Origin: DATAXP01 sp036272935
GTDB lineage: Bacteria > Planctomycetota > Planctomycetia > Pirellulales > PNKZ01
Length of the DNA: 52,742 nt
Assembly: GCA_036272935.1 (NCBI GenBank)
Contig: DATAXP010000056.1
Coordinates: forward strand, 1-52,742
Reading direction: 5' to 3'
The position numbers and the translations under genes were made by a program. Positions 1-8,086 of this stretch are shown here, in pieces. Position 1 is the stretch's first letter, and each line of letters begins with the position of its first letter. The notes under the pieces are model-generated. The model saw only the letters and a list, made by a program, of their open reading frames with translations. It was not told the DNA's origin and searched no databases.

Positions 1-141
1 GAGTTCAAGACCTTCCGCAACGCCTTGGTGCGCTTGCCCTGTCAGATCGTGCACAGCGGACGGCGGTTGATCTACCGCTTGTTGAGCTGGAATCCGTGGC
101 AAGCGGTGTTCTTCCGCTGGCTCGATCACTTACGGTGTTGA
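1..141 (+). mobile_element. 3' end of an IS1380-type transposase (partial)
   Basis: The first 46 codons are open from the window edge to a TGA at 139-141 and give a basic, aromatic C-terminus. It contains RLPCQIVHSGRRLIYRLLSW, which resembles the end of DDE transposases of the IS1380 family (typical ending: R-L-P-x-Q-I-V-x-x-G-R-R-x-x-Y-R-L). Only the tail is inside the window, so the DDE catalytic residues and the left end cannot be seen. The right end of the element should lie shortly after 141, but I could not place its inverted repeat or target duplication. A degraded IPT/TIG fragment lies about 190 bases further on. The family call is from memory of the C-terminal motif. Confidence 0.6.
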
Positions 142-329
142 CGCGAGAACCCCCGAAGCCGGAGTCTGGATGCTCCGGTCCGCCGCCACGTCGAACCCCA
201 GAAAGCACTCGACCATGCCCGACCACAATCCGACCTTCACCACCACGCCGATTGGCGTCGGCCCTCGGCATTGCGCTTCATGACGGATGGAGAAAACGCC
301 ACTCCACGCGGTCGGCCTTCGTTTGTTTA

Positions 330-513
330 AGGGCTAGAGCGACGGTCGTGCCCGGCTGAAAGGCATCGCCGGTGATCGCGAGCGCGGTGCCGTCGCTGCT
401 GCTGCTGCCGGCGGCGGCGAAACGTCATCGATCACCGGACCGAACGAGTAACCGCCAGCGAGCATCGCCGAGTCGCCGCCGGGATTGGCGGCGGTGACAT
501 CGACAGAGCCTTA
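330..513 (-). pseudogene. Degraded IPT/TIG-domain fragment
   Basis: The minus strand reads GSVDVTAANPGGDSAMLAGG followed by YSFGPVIDDV down to about 421. In the next frame it continues as SSSSDGTALAITGDAFQPGT and TVALAL. Joined, this is the usual junction between two IPT/TIG immunoglobulin-like repeats: end of one repeat (V-T-N-P-x-G-x-S-A-x-L-x-G-G-Y-x-F) and start of the next (G-x-x-x-G-G-T-x-x-x-I-T-G-x-x-F-Q-P-G-T-x-V). A one-base shift near 415-422 breaks the frame, and a stop lies just upstream at about 513. I read it as a remnant of a secreted IPT/TIG protein, perhaps disrupted by the neighbouring insertion sequence. No other gene is visible between 142 and 783. Confidence 0.5.
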
Positions 514-783
514 AAACGCGAAACGGCAGGGGAGACGCGACGCGAGCTTTGCTGCTTCGCGCTTTCTTTGTTTTCGCGCTGTCGCGATTTTTCTCTCCTG
601 GCCTTCTTTCGCCGTGGAGTATGCGGCCGCGCAGCGGTAAGCTCTGGCATCATGCACAGATTGCGGACTGCGGAAGTCGCACGATCGGTTCAGGCCAAAA
701 AACGAGGCGACTTTCTTGGCCTGGGCCCAAGAAACTCGGCGCTGCGGCCTTTTGCGCCATGCCACGCATCATGGAGCTTTGTC

Positions 784-1934
784 ATGAAATATACTTTCGT
801 CCCGTTCGGCTTGTTCTGGATCGTCGGACTGCCTGCAATCGCGTCGGCCGCCGAGGACGCGACGACCATCCGCTGGCGCACGAACCCCCCGGCGATCCGG
901 TCGTCGTGGGACGATTTGCTCGAAGGTGTGGCGACACGCGACGATTGGCCGTCTCACCGGCAAAGACTCAAGCAGCGTTATCTCGAACTGTTGCGCGACG
1001 ATCAAAAACCATCGAAGCCACCACTGGACCTGAAGATCGAGGAAACGGAGATCGTCAACGGTCACTATAAGCGCCTGCTGGTGACGTACAACGTCGAGAG
1101 CGACGAACGGGCACGGGCCTACTTGGGCATTCCGCTGGAGTCGTCTGGCAAGGCGCCTGCCGTGGTCGCGCTGCACGGTACGGCGGCGCAAGGGATGCGC
1201 ATGACGGCCGGCCTCGAGCCGCACTCGAAGGGGAACTACGACCACGCATATCTTGACCAGCTTTGCCGGCGCGGCTTCGTCGTGATCGCCCCGGAACATT
1301 TTGTCTCGGGCGAGCGCATACCGCCCGAGGGGCCTTACGTCACCGAGCGATTCTACGAACGCCATCCCGAATGGACCGCCGTGGGCAAGTTCACCTACGA
1401 GCACTCCATCGCCATCGACGTGCTTGAGACGCTGCCGGAAGTCGACTCGCAAAACATCGGCGCGATGGGGCACTCGCTGGGTGGCCACGGCACGTTTTTC
1501 CTCGCAGCCTACGATGATCGCATCAAGGCCGCGGCCGCCAATTGCAGCGCCTCGACGTTTCGCGATAATCCGGGAGTCGAGCATTGGGCGCGCGATCATT
1601 GGTACATCTATTTCAAGCATCTTCGCCGCAGTTGCTCGCCGGGCGGCTGCCGCCGATCGACATGCACGAGATCATCGCGCTCGTCGCCCCGCGGGCCTAT
1701 CTCGATATCTCCGCCGTGAACGATGGCAATCCGCTCACGCAGCGGCAGCGGGTGCTGATGCTGTTGAAGGTAGCCGACGTGTATCAACTCGTCGGCAGCC
1801 CCGAGAACTTCGCCTTTTACGTACATGGCCGCGGACACTCAATGGCGTACGAATCGCGCGAGCTGATCGCTGCGTTTCTCGAATCGCATCTCAAACCTGC
1901 GGCTGCGACCACCAGCCATAGCGTCGAGCAGTGA
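784..1934 (+). pseudogene. Secreted alpha/beta hydrolase, frameshifted
   Basis: The start at 784 opens with a signal peptide (MKYTFVPFGLFWIVGLPAIA then SAAED). Upstream in-frame codons from 568 look non-coding. The protein is a dienelactone-hydrolase/acetyl-xylan-esterase-like alpha/beta hydrolase. It has an oxyanion-loop motif VVALHGT, a nucleophile elbow GHSLGG with Ser231, and a C-terminal catalytic His in HGRGHSM. The frame breaks at about 1626: the first frame runs on to 1719 with nonsense, while the next frame gives PQLLAGRLPPIDMHEIIALV and continues to a TGA at 1932-1934. Adding one C at 1626-1627 restores ...FKHLRPQLLAGRLPPID. So either the gene has lost one base or the sequence has an error in a C run. 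Intact length would be about 383 residues. Exact substrate unknown. Confidence 0.75.
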
Positions 1935-2076
1935 CGCCACTCGATGCGGCGAACGTTAATCTTTGTTGAGGGGCGCAATCACTCCTCGGACGGGGTATGC
2001 GTTTTGCGGCGAGGTTCTCTTCACCAGGCGAAGAACAAGCGGGCGCAGGTCTCACGTTTCGGGAGGATTGAGAACT

Positions 2077-2877
2077 ATGAATCGGAAACTCATCGTCGGC
2101 TTGATGTTTGCCGCAATTGGCGCGTATGGCGCGGTGGCCGTGGGACAAGAGCGGGAAGGCTCGTCAGCGAGCAATCGGCAGCGCGGCGATCAATCCGATC
2201 GCTCGCAGGGCGCTTTTCTCGGCGTGTTGGTGACCCCGGTGCATCCGTCGCTGGCCGCACATTTGCGCAATCAACTGAGCAACGGCCAGGGATTGATCGT
2301 CGAGGATGTGATGGCACGCTCGCCGGCCGAGAAGGCCGGGCTGCGTGAAGGCGACATTCTGACGACCTTTGACGATCAGCGGCTGTTTTCGCCCGAACAA
2401 CTCATGAGCCTGGTGAATGCCGACAAGCCCGATCGTCAGGTGTCGCTCGGGATCATTCGCAACGGCGAAGCGCAGAAAGTGACTGCAACGCTTGGCGAGC
2501 AGCTGCACTATCGTGGTCTGCCGAATGGTCGCACGTCGTGGCGAGCGTACTCGCGACGACCACAGAACAACCGCAACAACGATGTTGAGAGCTTCGATGC
2601 CCTCTCGATCACGCGCGTCGGCAAGGACAAGTTCAAGGCCGAGGTTGCCTATCGCGACACGCAAGGCAAGGTCGAGAAGCGGCAATTCGAAGGCTCGCGC
2701 GAGGAGATCCGCGATGCGATCGAAAAACAAAACGATCTGCCCGACATGGAGCGCCACCAGTTGCTCGCGGGCCTCGGCATTGCTGACGAACCAGCCGACG
2801 AGTGGTTCGAGTTCCCGCCGGCGTTCTGGCAAGGCCCGCCCGACGCCCGCTGGTTCGACAATGGGCAACGGTTCTAG
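2077..2877 (+). CDS. Exported PDZ-domain protein
   Basis: The 266-residue protein starts at ATG 2077, preceded by GGGAGG at 2061. The longer open frame from 1963 adds unlikely residues before the signal peptide. The N-terminus (MNRKLIVGLMFAAIGAYGAV) is a signal peptide. One PDZ domain spans about residues 45-140, with the carboxylate-binding GVLV-type strand, ARSPAEKAGLREGDIL and a terminal strand QVSLGIIRNGEAQKV. There is no trypsin-like protease domain, so it is not DegP/HtrA. The rest is charged, with no recognised domain, and ends in an aromatic W/F-rich tail. It probably acts outside the cytoplasmic membrane as a peptide-binding adaptor or regulator. A strong hairpin follows the stop. 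Confidence 0.8.
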   Translation: MNRKLIVGLMFAAIGAYGAVAVGQEREGSSASNRQRGDQSDRSQGAFLGVLVTPVHPSLAAHLRNQLSNGQGLIVEDVMARSPAEKAGLREGDILTTFDDQRLFSPEQLMSLVNADKPDRQVSLGIIRNGEAQKVTATLGEQLHYRGLPNGRTSWRAYSRRPQNNRNNDVESFDALSITRVGKDKFKAEVAYRDTQGKVEKRQFEGSREEIRDAIEKQNDLPDMERHQLLAGLGIADEPADEWFEFPPAFWQGPPDARWFDNGQRF

Positions 2878-2896
2878 CGAACAGCGGTCAGCAGTT

Positions 2897-2939
2897 AGCA
2901 ATCAGCGATCAGCACGAGATAAGCTGATCGCTGATTGCT
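2897..2939. terminator. Perfect 17-bp hairpin after the PDZ gene
   Basis: Arms 2897-2913 and 2923-2939 are exact reverse complements around a 9-base loop and begin 19 bases after the PDZ stop codon. The downstream side has only a short TTCTT, so a classical poly-U tail is weak. It could be a terminator between the PDZ gene and the nfeD-floA operon, or one of the palindromic repeats that fill intergenic spaces here. Confidence 0.5.
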
Positions 2940-2984
2940 TCTTGCAAGCTGACCCCGAACGGCCAAACGCGTATACTGACCGTC

Positions 2985-3644
2985 ATGGACCCGATCGTTT
3001 GGGCAGTGATTCTGCTGTTTGCCGGACTGACGTTGTCGGTCATCGAGTTGTTCCTTCCCTCGGGAGGCATGATCGGCCTGATGTCGATTGTCGCGCTGAT
3101 TGGCAGCGTGTGGATGGGCTTCCAGCACGGCTCGTGGACCGGCCTGGGATTCATCGCCGCGATCATCGTGGCGGTGCCGGGAATTTTGGGAGTCGCCGTG
3201 CGACTGTGGCCGCGGACGCCGATGGGACGGCGCTTGCTGCTGGAGGTGCCGACGAGCGACGACGTGCTGCCCGACAACGACGTGCGGCGGACGCTCAAGA
3301 GCCTGGTCGGCAAGTCGGGCATCGCCAAAACGCTGATGATGTCCAGCGGCGCGGTGCAGGTGGGCGACCAGGTGATTGACGCCGTGAGCGAAGGGGTCGC
3401 GATCGCCCCGGGCCAGCATGTGCGGATCGTCGAAGTACACGGAAGCCGCGTGGTGGTACGGCCGATTGCCGAAGGTGCGCCGCCGGCCGATCTGGCCGAT
3501 CCGTTGTCGCAGCCGATCGAATCGTTAGGGCTCGACCCATTCCGCGAGCCGCTGCTGGGGCCGACAGGCGAGCGGCCGTTGCTTGACAACCCCGCCGGAC
3601 CAAGGGACGATTCCGGAGAACAACGATACGTAGGGGGTCAATGA
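2985..3644 (+). CDS. NfeD-like membrane protein
   Basis: A 219-residue protein with hydrophobic segments at about residues 4-25, 29-48 and 52-72, followed by a soluble domain (about 85-165) containing GKSGIAKTLMMSSGAVQVGD and GQHVRIVEVHGSRVVVRPI. This is the beta-barrel (OB-like) NfeD C-terminal domain. It is the short form without the ClpP-like protease domain. NfeD proteins are usually encoded next to flotillin or stomatin genes and are thought to help them organise membrane microdomains; floA follows here. The gene product ends in a Pro/Gly-rich tail. First gene of a likely three-gene unit with floA (154-base gap holding a palindrome). Confidence 0.85.
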   Translation: MDPIVWAVILLFAGLTLSVIELFLPSGGMIGLMSIVALIGSVWMGFQHGSWTGLGFIAAIIVAVPGILGVAVRLWPRTPMGRRLLLEVPTSDDVLPDNDVRRTLKSLVGKSGIAKTLMMSSGAVQVGDQVIDAVSEGVAIAPGQHVRIVEVHGSRVVVRPIAEGAPPADLADPLSQPIESLGLDPFREPLLGPTGERPLLDNPAGPRDDSGEQRYVGGQ

Positions 3645-3666
3645 GCTTGTGCGAATGAATTGTTGG

Positions 3667-3755
3667 GTGGGAAGCGAATCCTTTCGACGACTTACTGCGA
3701 CGCCCCTTTCGGCGAAAGGATTCGCCTCCCACAACGCCTACTCCCACAACGCCTA
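3667..3755. repeat. Long imperfect palindrome plus 15-bp tandem repeat
   Basis: Arms 3667-3686 and 3713-3732 are 20 bases each and pair with one mismatch. A 15-base unit, ctcccacaacgccta, is then present twice in tandem at 3726-3740 and 3741-3755. The element sits between nfeD and floA, so it may attenuate read-through or be a dispersed repeat of this genome. Confidence 0.7.
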
Positions 3756-3797
3756 ACCCGACGCGTCCCCATAGCCTGCGGCACCTCATAGGGGTTT

Positions 3798-4868
3798 ATG
3801 ATCACATTTGCCCAAGTGGCGGGTAACAAGCTGTCGTATGTTTGGATCGCGCTGCTGATCGTGGCGATCATCGCCATCCTGGTCTTCCTGGCGATCTTCA
3901 CGCGCTACTTTCGCTTCTGGATTCAATCGGTCACCACCGGTGCCAGCATCGGCATCTTCGATCTGCTGGGAATGACCTTCCGCAAGGTAAATCCCACGAT
4001 CATCGTCCGCAGCAAGATCATGGCCGTGCAGGCCGGCCTGGGCGAAGAGACCGGCATCACCAGCAAGGCGCTCGAGGCCCATTATCTGGCCGGCGGCAAC
4101 GTGCCGCTGGTGATCCGCGCGATCATCGCCGCCAAGAAGGCCAAGACGATCGATCTCGATTTCAAGCTCGCCACGGCCATCGATCTGGCGGGCCGCAACG
4201 TGCTCGAAGCGGTGCAGACGAGCGTGTATCCCAAGGTGATCGACTGCCCGGGGCGCTCGAGCGGCCGCGAATCGCTCGACGCCGTGGCCAAGAACGGTAT
4301 CCAACTCAAGGTGCGGGCGCGCGTCACAGTGCGCGCCAACCTGAACCAGCTGATCGGCGGGGCGACCGAGGAAACGATCATTGCGCGCGTCGGCGAAGGC
4401 ATCGTCAGCGCCATCGGCTCGAGTCAGTCGCACTCCGACGTGCTCGAGAACCCCGACCGTATCTCGAAAGCGGTGCTCGCCCGCCGGCTCGATTCGCAAA
4501 CCGCGTTCGAGATTGTGTCGATCGACATTGCCGACATCGACGTCGGCGATAACATCGGCGCCCGCTTGCAGGCCGATCAGGCCGAGGCCGACATGCGCGT
4601 CGCCCGGGCCAAGGCCGAGGGTCGCCGGGCGATGGCCGTGGCCCAGGAACAGGAGATGGTCGCGCACATCGAACAAAGCCGCGCCAAGCTGGTCGAGGCC
4701 GAGGCCGAAGTGCCGCTGGCGATCGCCCAGGCGTTCAAAAGCGCGAAGCTCGGCGTGCTGGAATACTACAAGCTGCGCAACGTGCAGGCGGATACCGACA
4801 TGCGCATGGCCATCGCCGGCACCGGCCACGCGGGTCGCAACGGTCAGCAGCGGAGTCCCGCGACATGA
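3798..4868 (+). CDS. floA: Flotillin-like protein FloA
   Basis: A 356-residue protein of the YqfA/FloA family. There is one N-terminal membrane segment (about residues 13-36), then an SPFH/band-7-type core with FRKVNPTIIVRSKIMAVQAG, LEAHYLAGGNVPLVIRAIIA and AIDLAGRNVLEAVQTSVYPK. An Ala/Glu/Lys-rich helical tail (QADQAEADMRVARAKAEGRR) drives oligomerisation in this family. Length matches the usual 330-360. FloA scaffolds functional membrane microdomains at the inner face of the cytoplasmic membrane. The upstream gene encodes NfeD, its usual partner, and the downstream gene overlaps its stop codon by 4 bases (ATGA at 4865-4868), so these two are co-translated. Confidence 0.93.
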   Translation: MITFAQVAGNKLSYVWIALLIVAIIAILVFLAIFTRYFRFWIQSVTTGASIGIFDLLGMTFRKVNPTIIVRSKIMAVQAGLGEETGITSKALEAHYLAGGNVPLVIRAIIAAKKAKTIDLDFKLATAIDLAGRNVLEAVQTSVYPKVIDCPGRSSGRESLDAVAKNGIQLKVRARVTVRANLNQLIGGATEETIIARVGEGIVSAIGSSQSHSDVLENPDRISKAVLARRLDSQTAFEIVSIDIADIDVGDNIGARLQADQAEADMRVARAKAEGRRAMAVAQEQEMVAHIEQSRAKLVEAEAEVPLAIAQAFKSAKLGVLEYYKLRNVQADTDMRMAIAGTGHAGRNGQQRSPAT

Positions 4869-5641
4869 TCCCGTTCGTGGCCGCGCCGTTGGCCGCCTTG
4901 CCGATCGTGCTGGCCGCCGACTGGGAAGCGCTGATCAAGGTCGGTATCTTCCTGGTGGTGATCGGCTACTCGCTGATCAACCAAATCATTGCCGCGGCGC
5001 GCAAGGCGGCCCGCTCGGCGCAGCCCGGCGAGCCGCGTCCCGCAGCGCCCAAGCCTGCTGTGCCCAAGCCTGCTGTGCCCAAGCCCGAGCGCCCGCCGCG
5101 CCAGCAGCAGCTTCACGACGAAGTGGAAGAGTTCCTGCGGCGCGCCAAAGCGCAGGGGCTGCCAGGAGCGCCGAGTTCTGCGGGCAACAAGCCGCCGCCG
5201 CTTCCCAACGCGCAGCGCGACAAGATCAATGTCGAGTTGTCGTTGCCGCCGACGGCGCGCAAACGCCCGAAGCCCAGCGTGCGGGTGCTTACCACGGCGA
5301 CCCCCGCGACGGTGCTCGACGAACCGTTGACGAACTATGCTTCGCCCGGGCATCTCGAAGACCACATTAGCTCGCGGAACCTGGAACATCGTGTCGGCAG
5401 CCTCGCGACCCACGAGCAACAATTCGACGCGCACGTCGGCCAAGGTTTCGGCCGCACGCTTGGATCGCTCGCCTCGCAAACAGCCGAGGCCTCTGTCGTC
5501 CCCCCAACCGACGCCACCGGCGCGAACTGGGAGCCGACCGCTGCCGAGCGCTTCGCCGACGACCTGCGCAATCCGGAATCGATGCGGATGGCAATGGTGC
5601 TCAACGAAATCCTCATGCGCCCCGAACATCGTTGGAGTTAA
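4865..5641 (+). CDS. Unknown protein of the nfeD-floA operon
   Basis: A 258-residue protein whose start overlaps the floA stop (ATGA). It has one or two hydrophobic segments near the N-terminus (residues 4-18 and 26-42), then a Pro/Lys-rich stretch containing a short tandem repeat (KPAVPKPAVPKPE, from a 15-base DNA repeat near 5048-5090). After that comes a helical segment HDEVEEFLRRAKAQG, a low-complexity middle, and a C-terminal block (SMRMAMVLNEILMRP). No family is recognised. The membrane anchor and translational coupling suggest a cytosol-facing partner of the flotillin scaffold; that is inference from position only. Confidence 0.75.
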   Translation: MIPFVAAPLAALPIVLAADWEALIKVGIFLVVIGYSLINQIIAAARKAARSAQPGEPRPAAPKPAVPKPAVPKPERPPRQQQLHDEVEEFLRRAKAQGLPGAPSSAGNKPPPLPNAQRDKINVELSLPPTARKRPKPSVRVLTTATPATVLDEPLTNYASPGHLEDHISSRNLEHRVGSLATHEQQFDAHVGQGFGRTLGSLASQTAEASVVPPTDATGANWEPTAAERFADDLRNPESMRMAMVLNEILMRPEHRWS

Positions 5642-5667
5642 GTCGCTAACCCTAGCCCGACGCGCCA

Positions 5668-5841
5668 CAACATGATGCAAGTGCAATCATGCGGGCGTCC
5701 CAAGGGGATTGCTAGCCGCGAGCGCGAGCAAGCGGTCTTGGACGTTGCGCTTTCGGGCGCGCACAAAACCCCTCGCTCGCGCTCGGGGCTAACAGTTCAC
5801 CGTTTTGGCCATCGTGTTATGCCGGCACTTGCATCATGTTG
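5668..5841. repeat. Nested palindromic intergenic repeat
   Basis: The outer arms 5668-5684 and 5825-5841 are perfect 17-base reverse complements 140 bases apart. Inside them is a second inverted pair (gctagccgcgagcgcgag near 5711 and its 16/18 complement near 5776-5793). The inner sequence matches a type of repeat (agccccgagcgcgagcgagg-like) that I associate with planctomycete intergenic DNA; that is memory, not a search. Nothing else is seen in the 5642-5936 gap apart from the promoter-proximal end of the next gene. Confidence 0.65.
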
Positions 5842-5936
5842 GCCAGCGAGGGAGAACCGTGTATCCGCGTCGTCCCTTGCTGGCACGTGGGACTAGTAAA
5901 TCGGCATTCGACATCCTGCTTCCCTACTAGGTAATT

Positions 5937-6851
5937 ATGGAAACAATCGTTCCCGGCAAGACACGCATCGGCTGGATCGGCACCGGCGTGATGGGCTCGA
6001 GCATGTGCGGCCACCTGATCGACAAAGGCTTCGCGGCGACGGTGTATAACCGCTCGCGCGAGCGGACCGAGAAACTGATCGCCAAGGGCGCGAGGTGGGC
6101 GGCGACGCCCGAGCAGGTCGCCGAGGCTTCGGACGTGGTGTTCACGATCGTCGGCTACCCGGCCGACGTGCGCAGCGTGACGCTCGGCCCCGATGGGACG
6201 CTGGCCGGCAGCCGTGCGGGCACGATCCTAGTCGACATGACTACCAGCGAACCGTCGCTGGCCCGCGAGATTGCCGAAACGGCGAAGAAGAAGGGGGTGT
6301 CCAGTGTCGATGCCCCGGTGTCGGGCGGTGACATCGGCGCGCGCGAAGCCCGGCTTTCGATCATGATCGGCGGCGAGGCGGCGGTGGTCGACGCGCTGAT
6401 GCCGGCGTTCGAGGCGATGGGCAAAACGATCGTCCACCAAGGCCCCGCCGGCGCCGGGCAGCACACGAAGATGGCCAACCAGATTCTCATCGCCACTTGC
6501 ATGGTCGGCGTATGCGAGGGATTGCTCTACAGCTACCGCGCGGGCCTCGACCTGGAAACCGTGCTCAAGAGCGTCGGCCCAGGCGCCGCCGGAAGCTGGT
6601 CGCTGCTGAACTACGGGCCGCGGATCATGGCGAACAATTTCGATCCTGGCTTTTACGTCGAGCACTTCATCAAGGATATGTCGATCGCGCTCGACGAATC
6701 GCGGCGGATGGGCCTATCGATGCCCGGCCTGGCGCTAGCGCAACAGCTTTACGTCGCACTGGCCGCCCAAGGCCACGCCCGCTCGGGCACCCAAGCGCTA
6801 CAATTGGCCCTGGCAAACTTGTCGGGGATCGACTGGAAGAACCGGAAGTAG
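5937..6851 (+). CDS. NAD(P)-dependent beta-hydroxyacid dehydrogenase (HIBADH family)
   Basis: A 304-residue protein, normal length for the 3-hydroxyisobutyrate dehydrogenase / tartronate semialdehyde / glyoxylate reductase family. The Rossmann dinucleotide motif is GWIGTGVMGSSM (residues 11-22), followed by VYNRSRERTEKL, where Asn-Arg-Ser suggests NADP preference. The substrate loop is DAPVSGGDIGAREA and the catalytic lysine is Lys178 in HTKMANQ. It would reduce or oxidise a small beta-hydroxyacid in the cytosol; the exact substrate cannot be read from sequence. The gene stands alone, without co-directional neighbours close by. Confidence 0.88.
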   Translation: METIVPGKTRIGWIGTGVMGSSMCGHLIDKGFAATVYNRSRERTEKLIAKGARWAATPEQVAEASDVVFTIVGYPADVRSVTLGPDGTLAGSRAGTILVDMTTSEPSLAREIAETAKKKGVSSVDAPVSGGDIGAREARLSIMIGGEAAVVDALMPAFEAMGKTIVHQGPAGAGQHTKMANQILIATCMVGVCEGLLYSYRAGLDLETVLKSVGPGAAGSWSLLNYGPRIMANNFDPGFYVEHFIKDMSIALDESRRMGLSMPGLALAQQLYVALAAQGHARSGTQALQLALANLSGIDWKNRK

Positions 6852-7199
6852 CGTCGCCGTTTGTCGACGATTCCTCCGACTGCGGCGAAGGCGAATAGTA
6901 GATTTCGCGCGCGACGCGTTTCGTTTCACAAAACGATGATACCCGGCACCACTCGGCTGTCGGCGCAAATGCAGTCGCTGCCAACGTGTTGCGACTGGCC
7001 TACAAAACACGTTGAAAGTTCTCGCCATTTCGATATTCTCATCGACCATGCGAATGTCTGATTCGTCCGCGCCGCGCCCGGCATCGTTCGGCGGGGCACT
7101 CATGCGACCAGATTGACGAATCCCTCATCTTCGGCGCGGATCAAAAAATACCCCCCGCACCGCGCGCGTGCATTTCTATGCATTCGCATTCATTCGCGG
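6852..7199. other. Intergenic region, no gene seen
   Basis: 348 bases between a + strand dehydrogenase and the end of a minus-strand DUF3467 gene. The short open frames here overlap on both strands and have no ribosome-binding sites or recognisable protein. I see no tRNA and no strong palindrome. Confidence 0.5.
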
Positions 7200-7820
7200 C
7201 TACTCTTCCGGCGGCGGCTCGAGTGGGGGCTCGCCCGAGATGCGTCGCTGGAAGGCTTCGAAGCTAGTGGTCAGCGTGTCGAGCAGTCCCGGCACCTGCT
7301 GCGCGGTCATGAACACGCGGCACGAGACGGCCGAGCGGGGATAGAAGTTGGTGATGAAGTCGAACCAGAACTCACTCGGCGTGTGGCCGATCATCACCGC
7401 GTTGGCGTAGACGCCGCTGAGCAGCTCGTCGCGGAATTTCAGCTCGTGGTAAAAGTCGTCGGGCGTGCCGGGTTGCACGACTCCCGCTGGCACGGCTCCC
7501 GGCGGAGGGACCGGCAACGACGGCGGCGGCCCGAAGCGGCCGGCGTACATCGACAAATTATCGCGCAGCGCCGCGATGAACTGCCCGACCACCAACGGCG
7601 CCAACACGACGCGGGCCACCACCATGTGCGGAGCGCCCAGGCGCAGGATGAAATCGAGCACGAACTCGGCCGGTCCGTTGAAGATCGCCACGCTGGTGCA
7701 GAACACACCGCCGGCGACGTGCTGCGGAATCCGCGCGCTGACGGGCGCGGTCTCGCCGGCGGCCGGACGATCGGGGTCCGACGGTGCTGGCTCGTTCGTC
7801 TCGTCGCCTGGTGAGCCCAT
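7200..7820 (-). CDS. DUF3467-type protein with two repeats
   Basis: A 206-residue protein starting at ATG 7820 (a TTG at 7853 in the same frame is less likely). It holds two copies of a DUF3467-like unit. The first (about residues 37-100) reads CTSVAIFNGPAEFVLDFILR...RVVLAPLVVGQFIAALRDNL. The second (about 130-195) reads YANAVMIGHTPSEFWFDFIT...RVFMTAQQVPGLLDTLTTSF. The typical family has one copy of pattern Y-A-N-x-x-x-x-x-H-T-P-x-E-F-x-x-D-F; the first copy here has lost H-T-P. A Pro-rich linker joins them. DUF3467 function is not established. Cytosolic, no signal peptide. Confidence 0.75.
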   Translation of the reverse strand: MGSPGDETNEPAPSDPDRPAAGETAPVSARIPQHVAGGVFCTSVAIFNGPAEFVLDFILRLGAPHMVVARVVLAPLVVGQFIAALRDNLSMYAGRFGPPPSLPVPPPGAVPAGVVQPGTPDDFYHELKFRDELLSGVYANAVMIGHTPSEFWFDFITNFYPRSAVSCRVFMTAQQVPGLLDTLTTSFEAFQRRISGEPPLEPPPEE

Positions 7821-8086
7821 GTGCCCGTCGCCGCGGAGGTGAGAAAAACTCAATCATCCGTGGCGCGGCGCGAAGCGTCAAGCGATCCGGGGCGCGTCGC
7901 CTTGCGCTCGTCGCGAGACTCGTGCAGCAGCTTGCTTCCAGGTTCGCCGGCGCACGGCGTGTATCGGGGGCGGCTTGCAGTGCGAACTGCCGCATGGCAG
8001 ATCGTGCGGCAGCCGAAACTAGCAACCACTCCGCGGAATAGTTTGCAAGTCGATGCAGTCGTGCGTTCGTACGCGGGCCACCGCAT

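Noticed and set aside
568..783. N-terminal extension of the alpha/beta hydrolase
   Set aside because: The extra residues are Arg/Cys-rich and precede a clear signal peptide starting at 784.
769..1620. Long minus-strand open frame
   Set aside because: It is the antisense shadow of the hydrolase gene; high GC keeps antisense frames open.
784..1934. Programmed frameshift in the hydrolase
   Set aside because: There is no slippery heptamer or downstream pseudoknot at 1620-1630, so a lost base or sequence error is simpler.
3786..4829. 347-codon minus-strand open frame opposite floA
   Set aside because: It is the antisense shadow of floA, with His/Arg/Asp-rich composition and no family resemblance.
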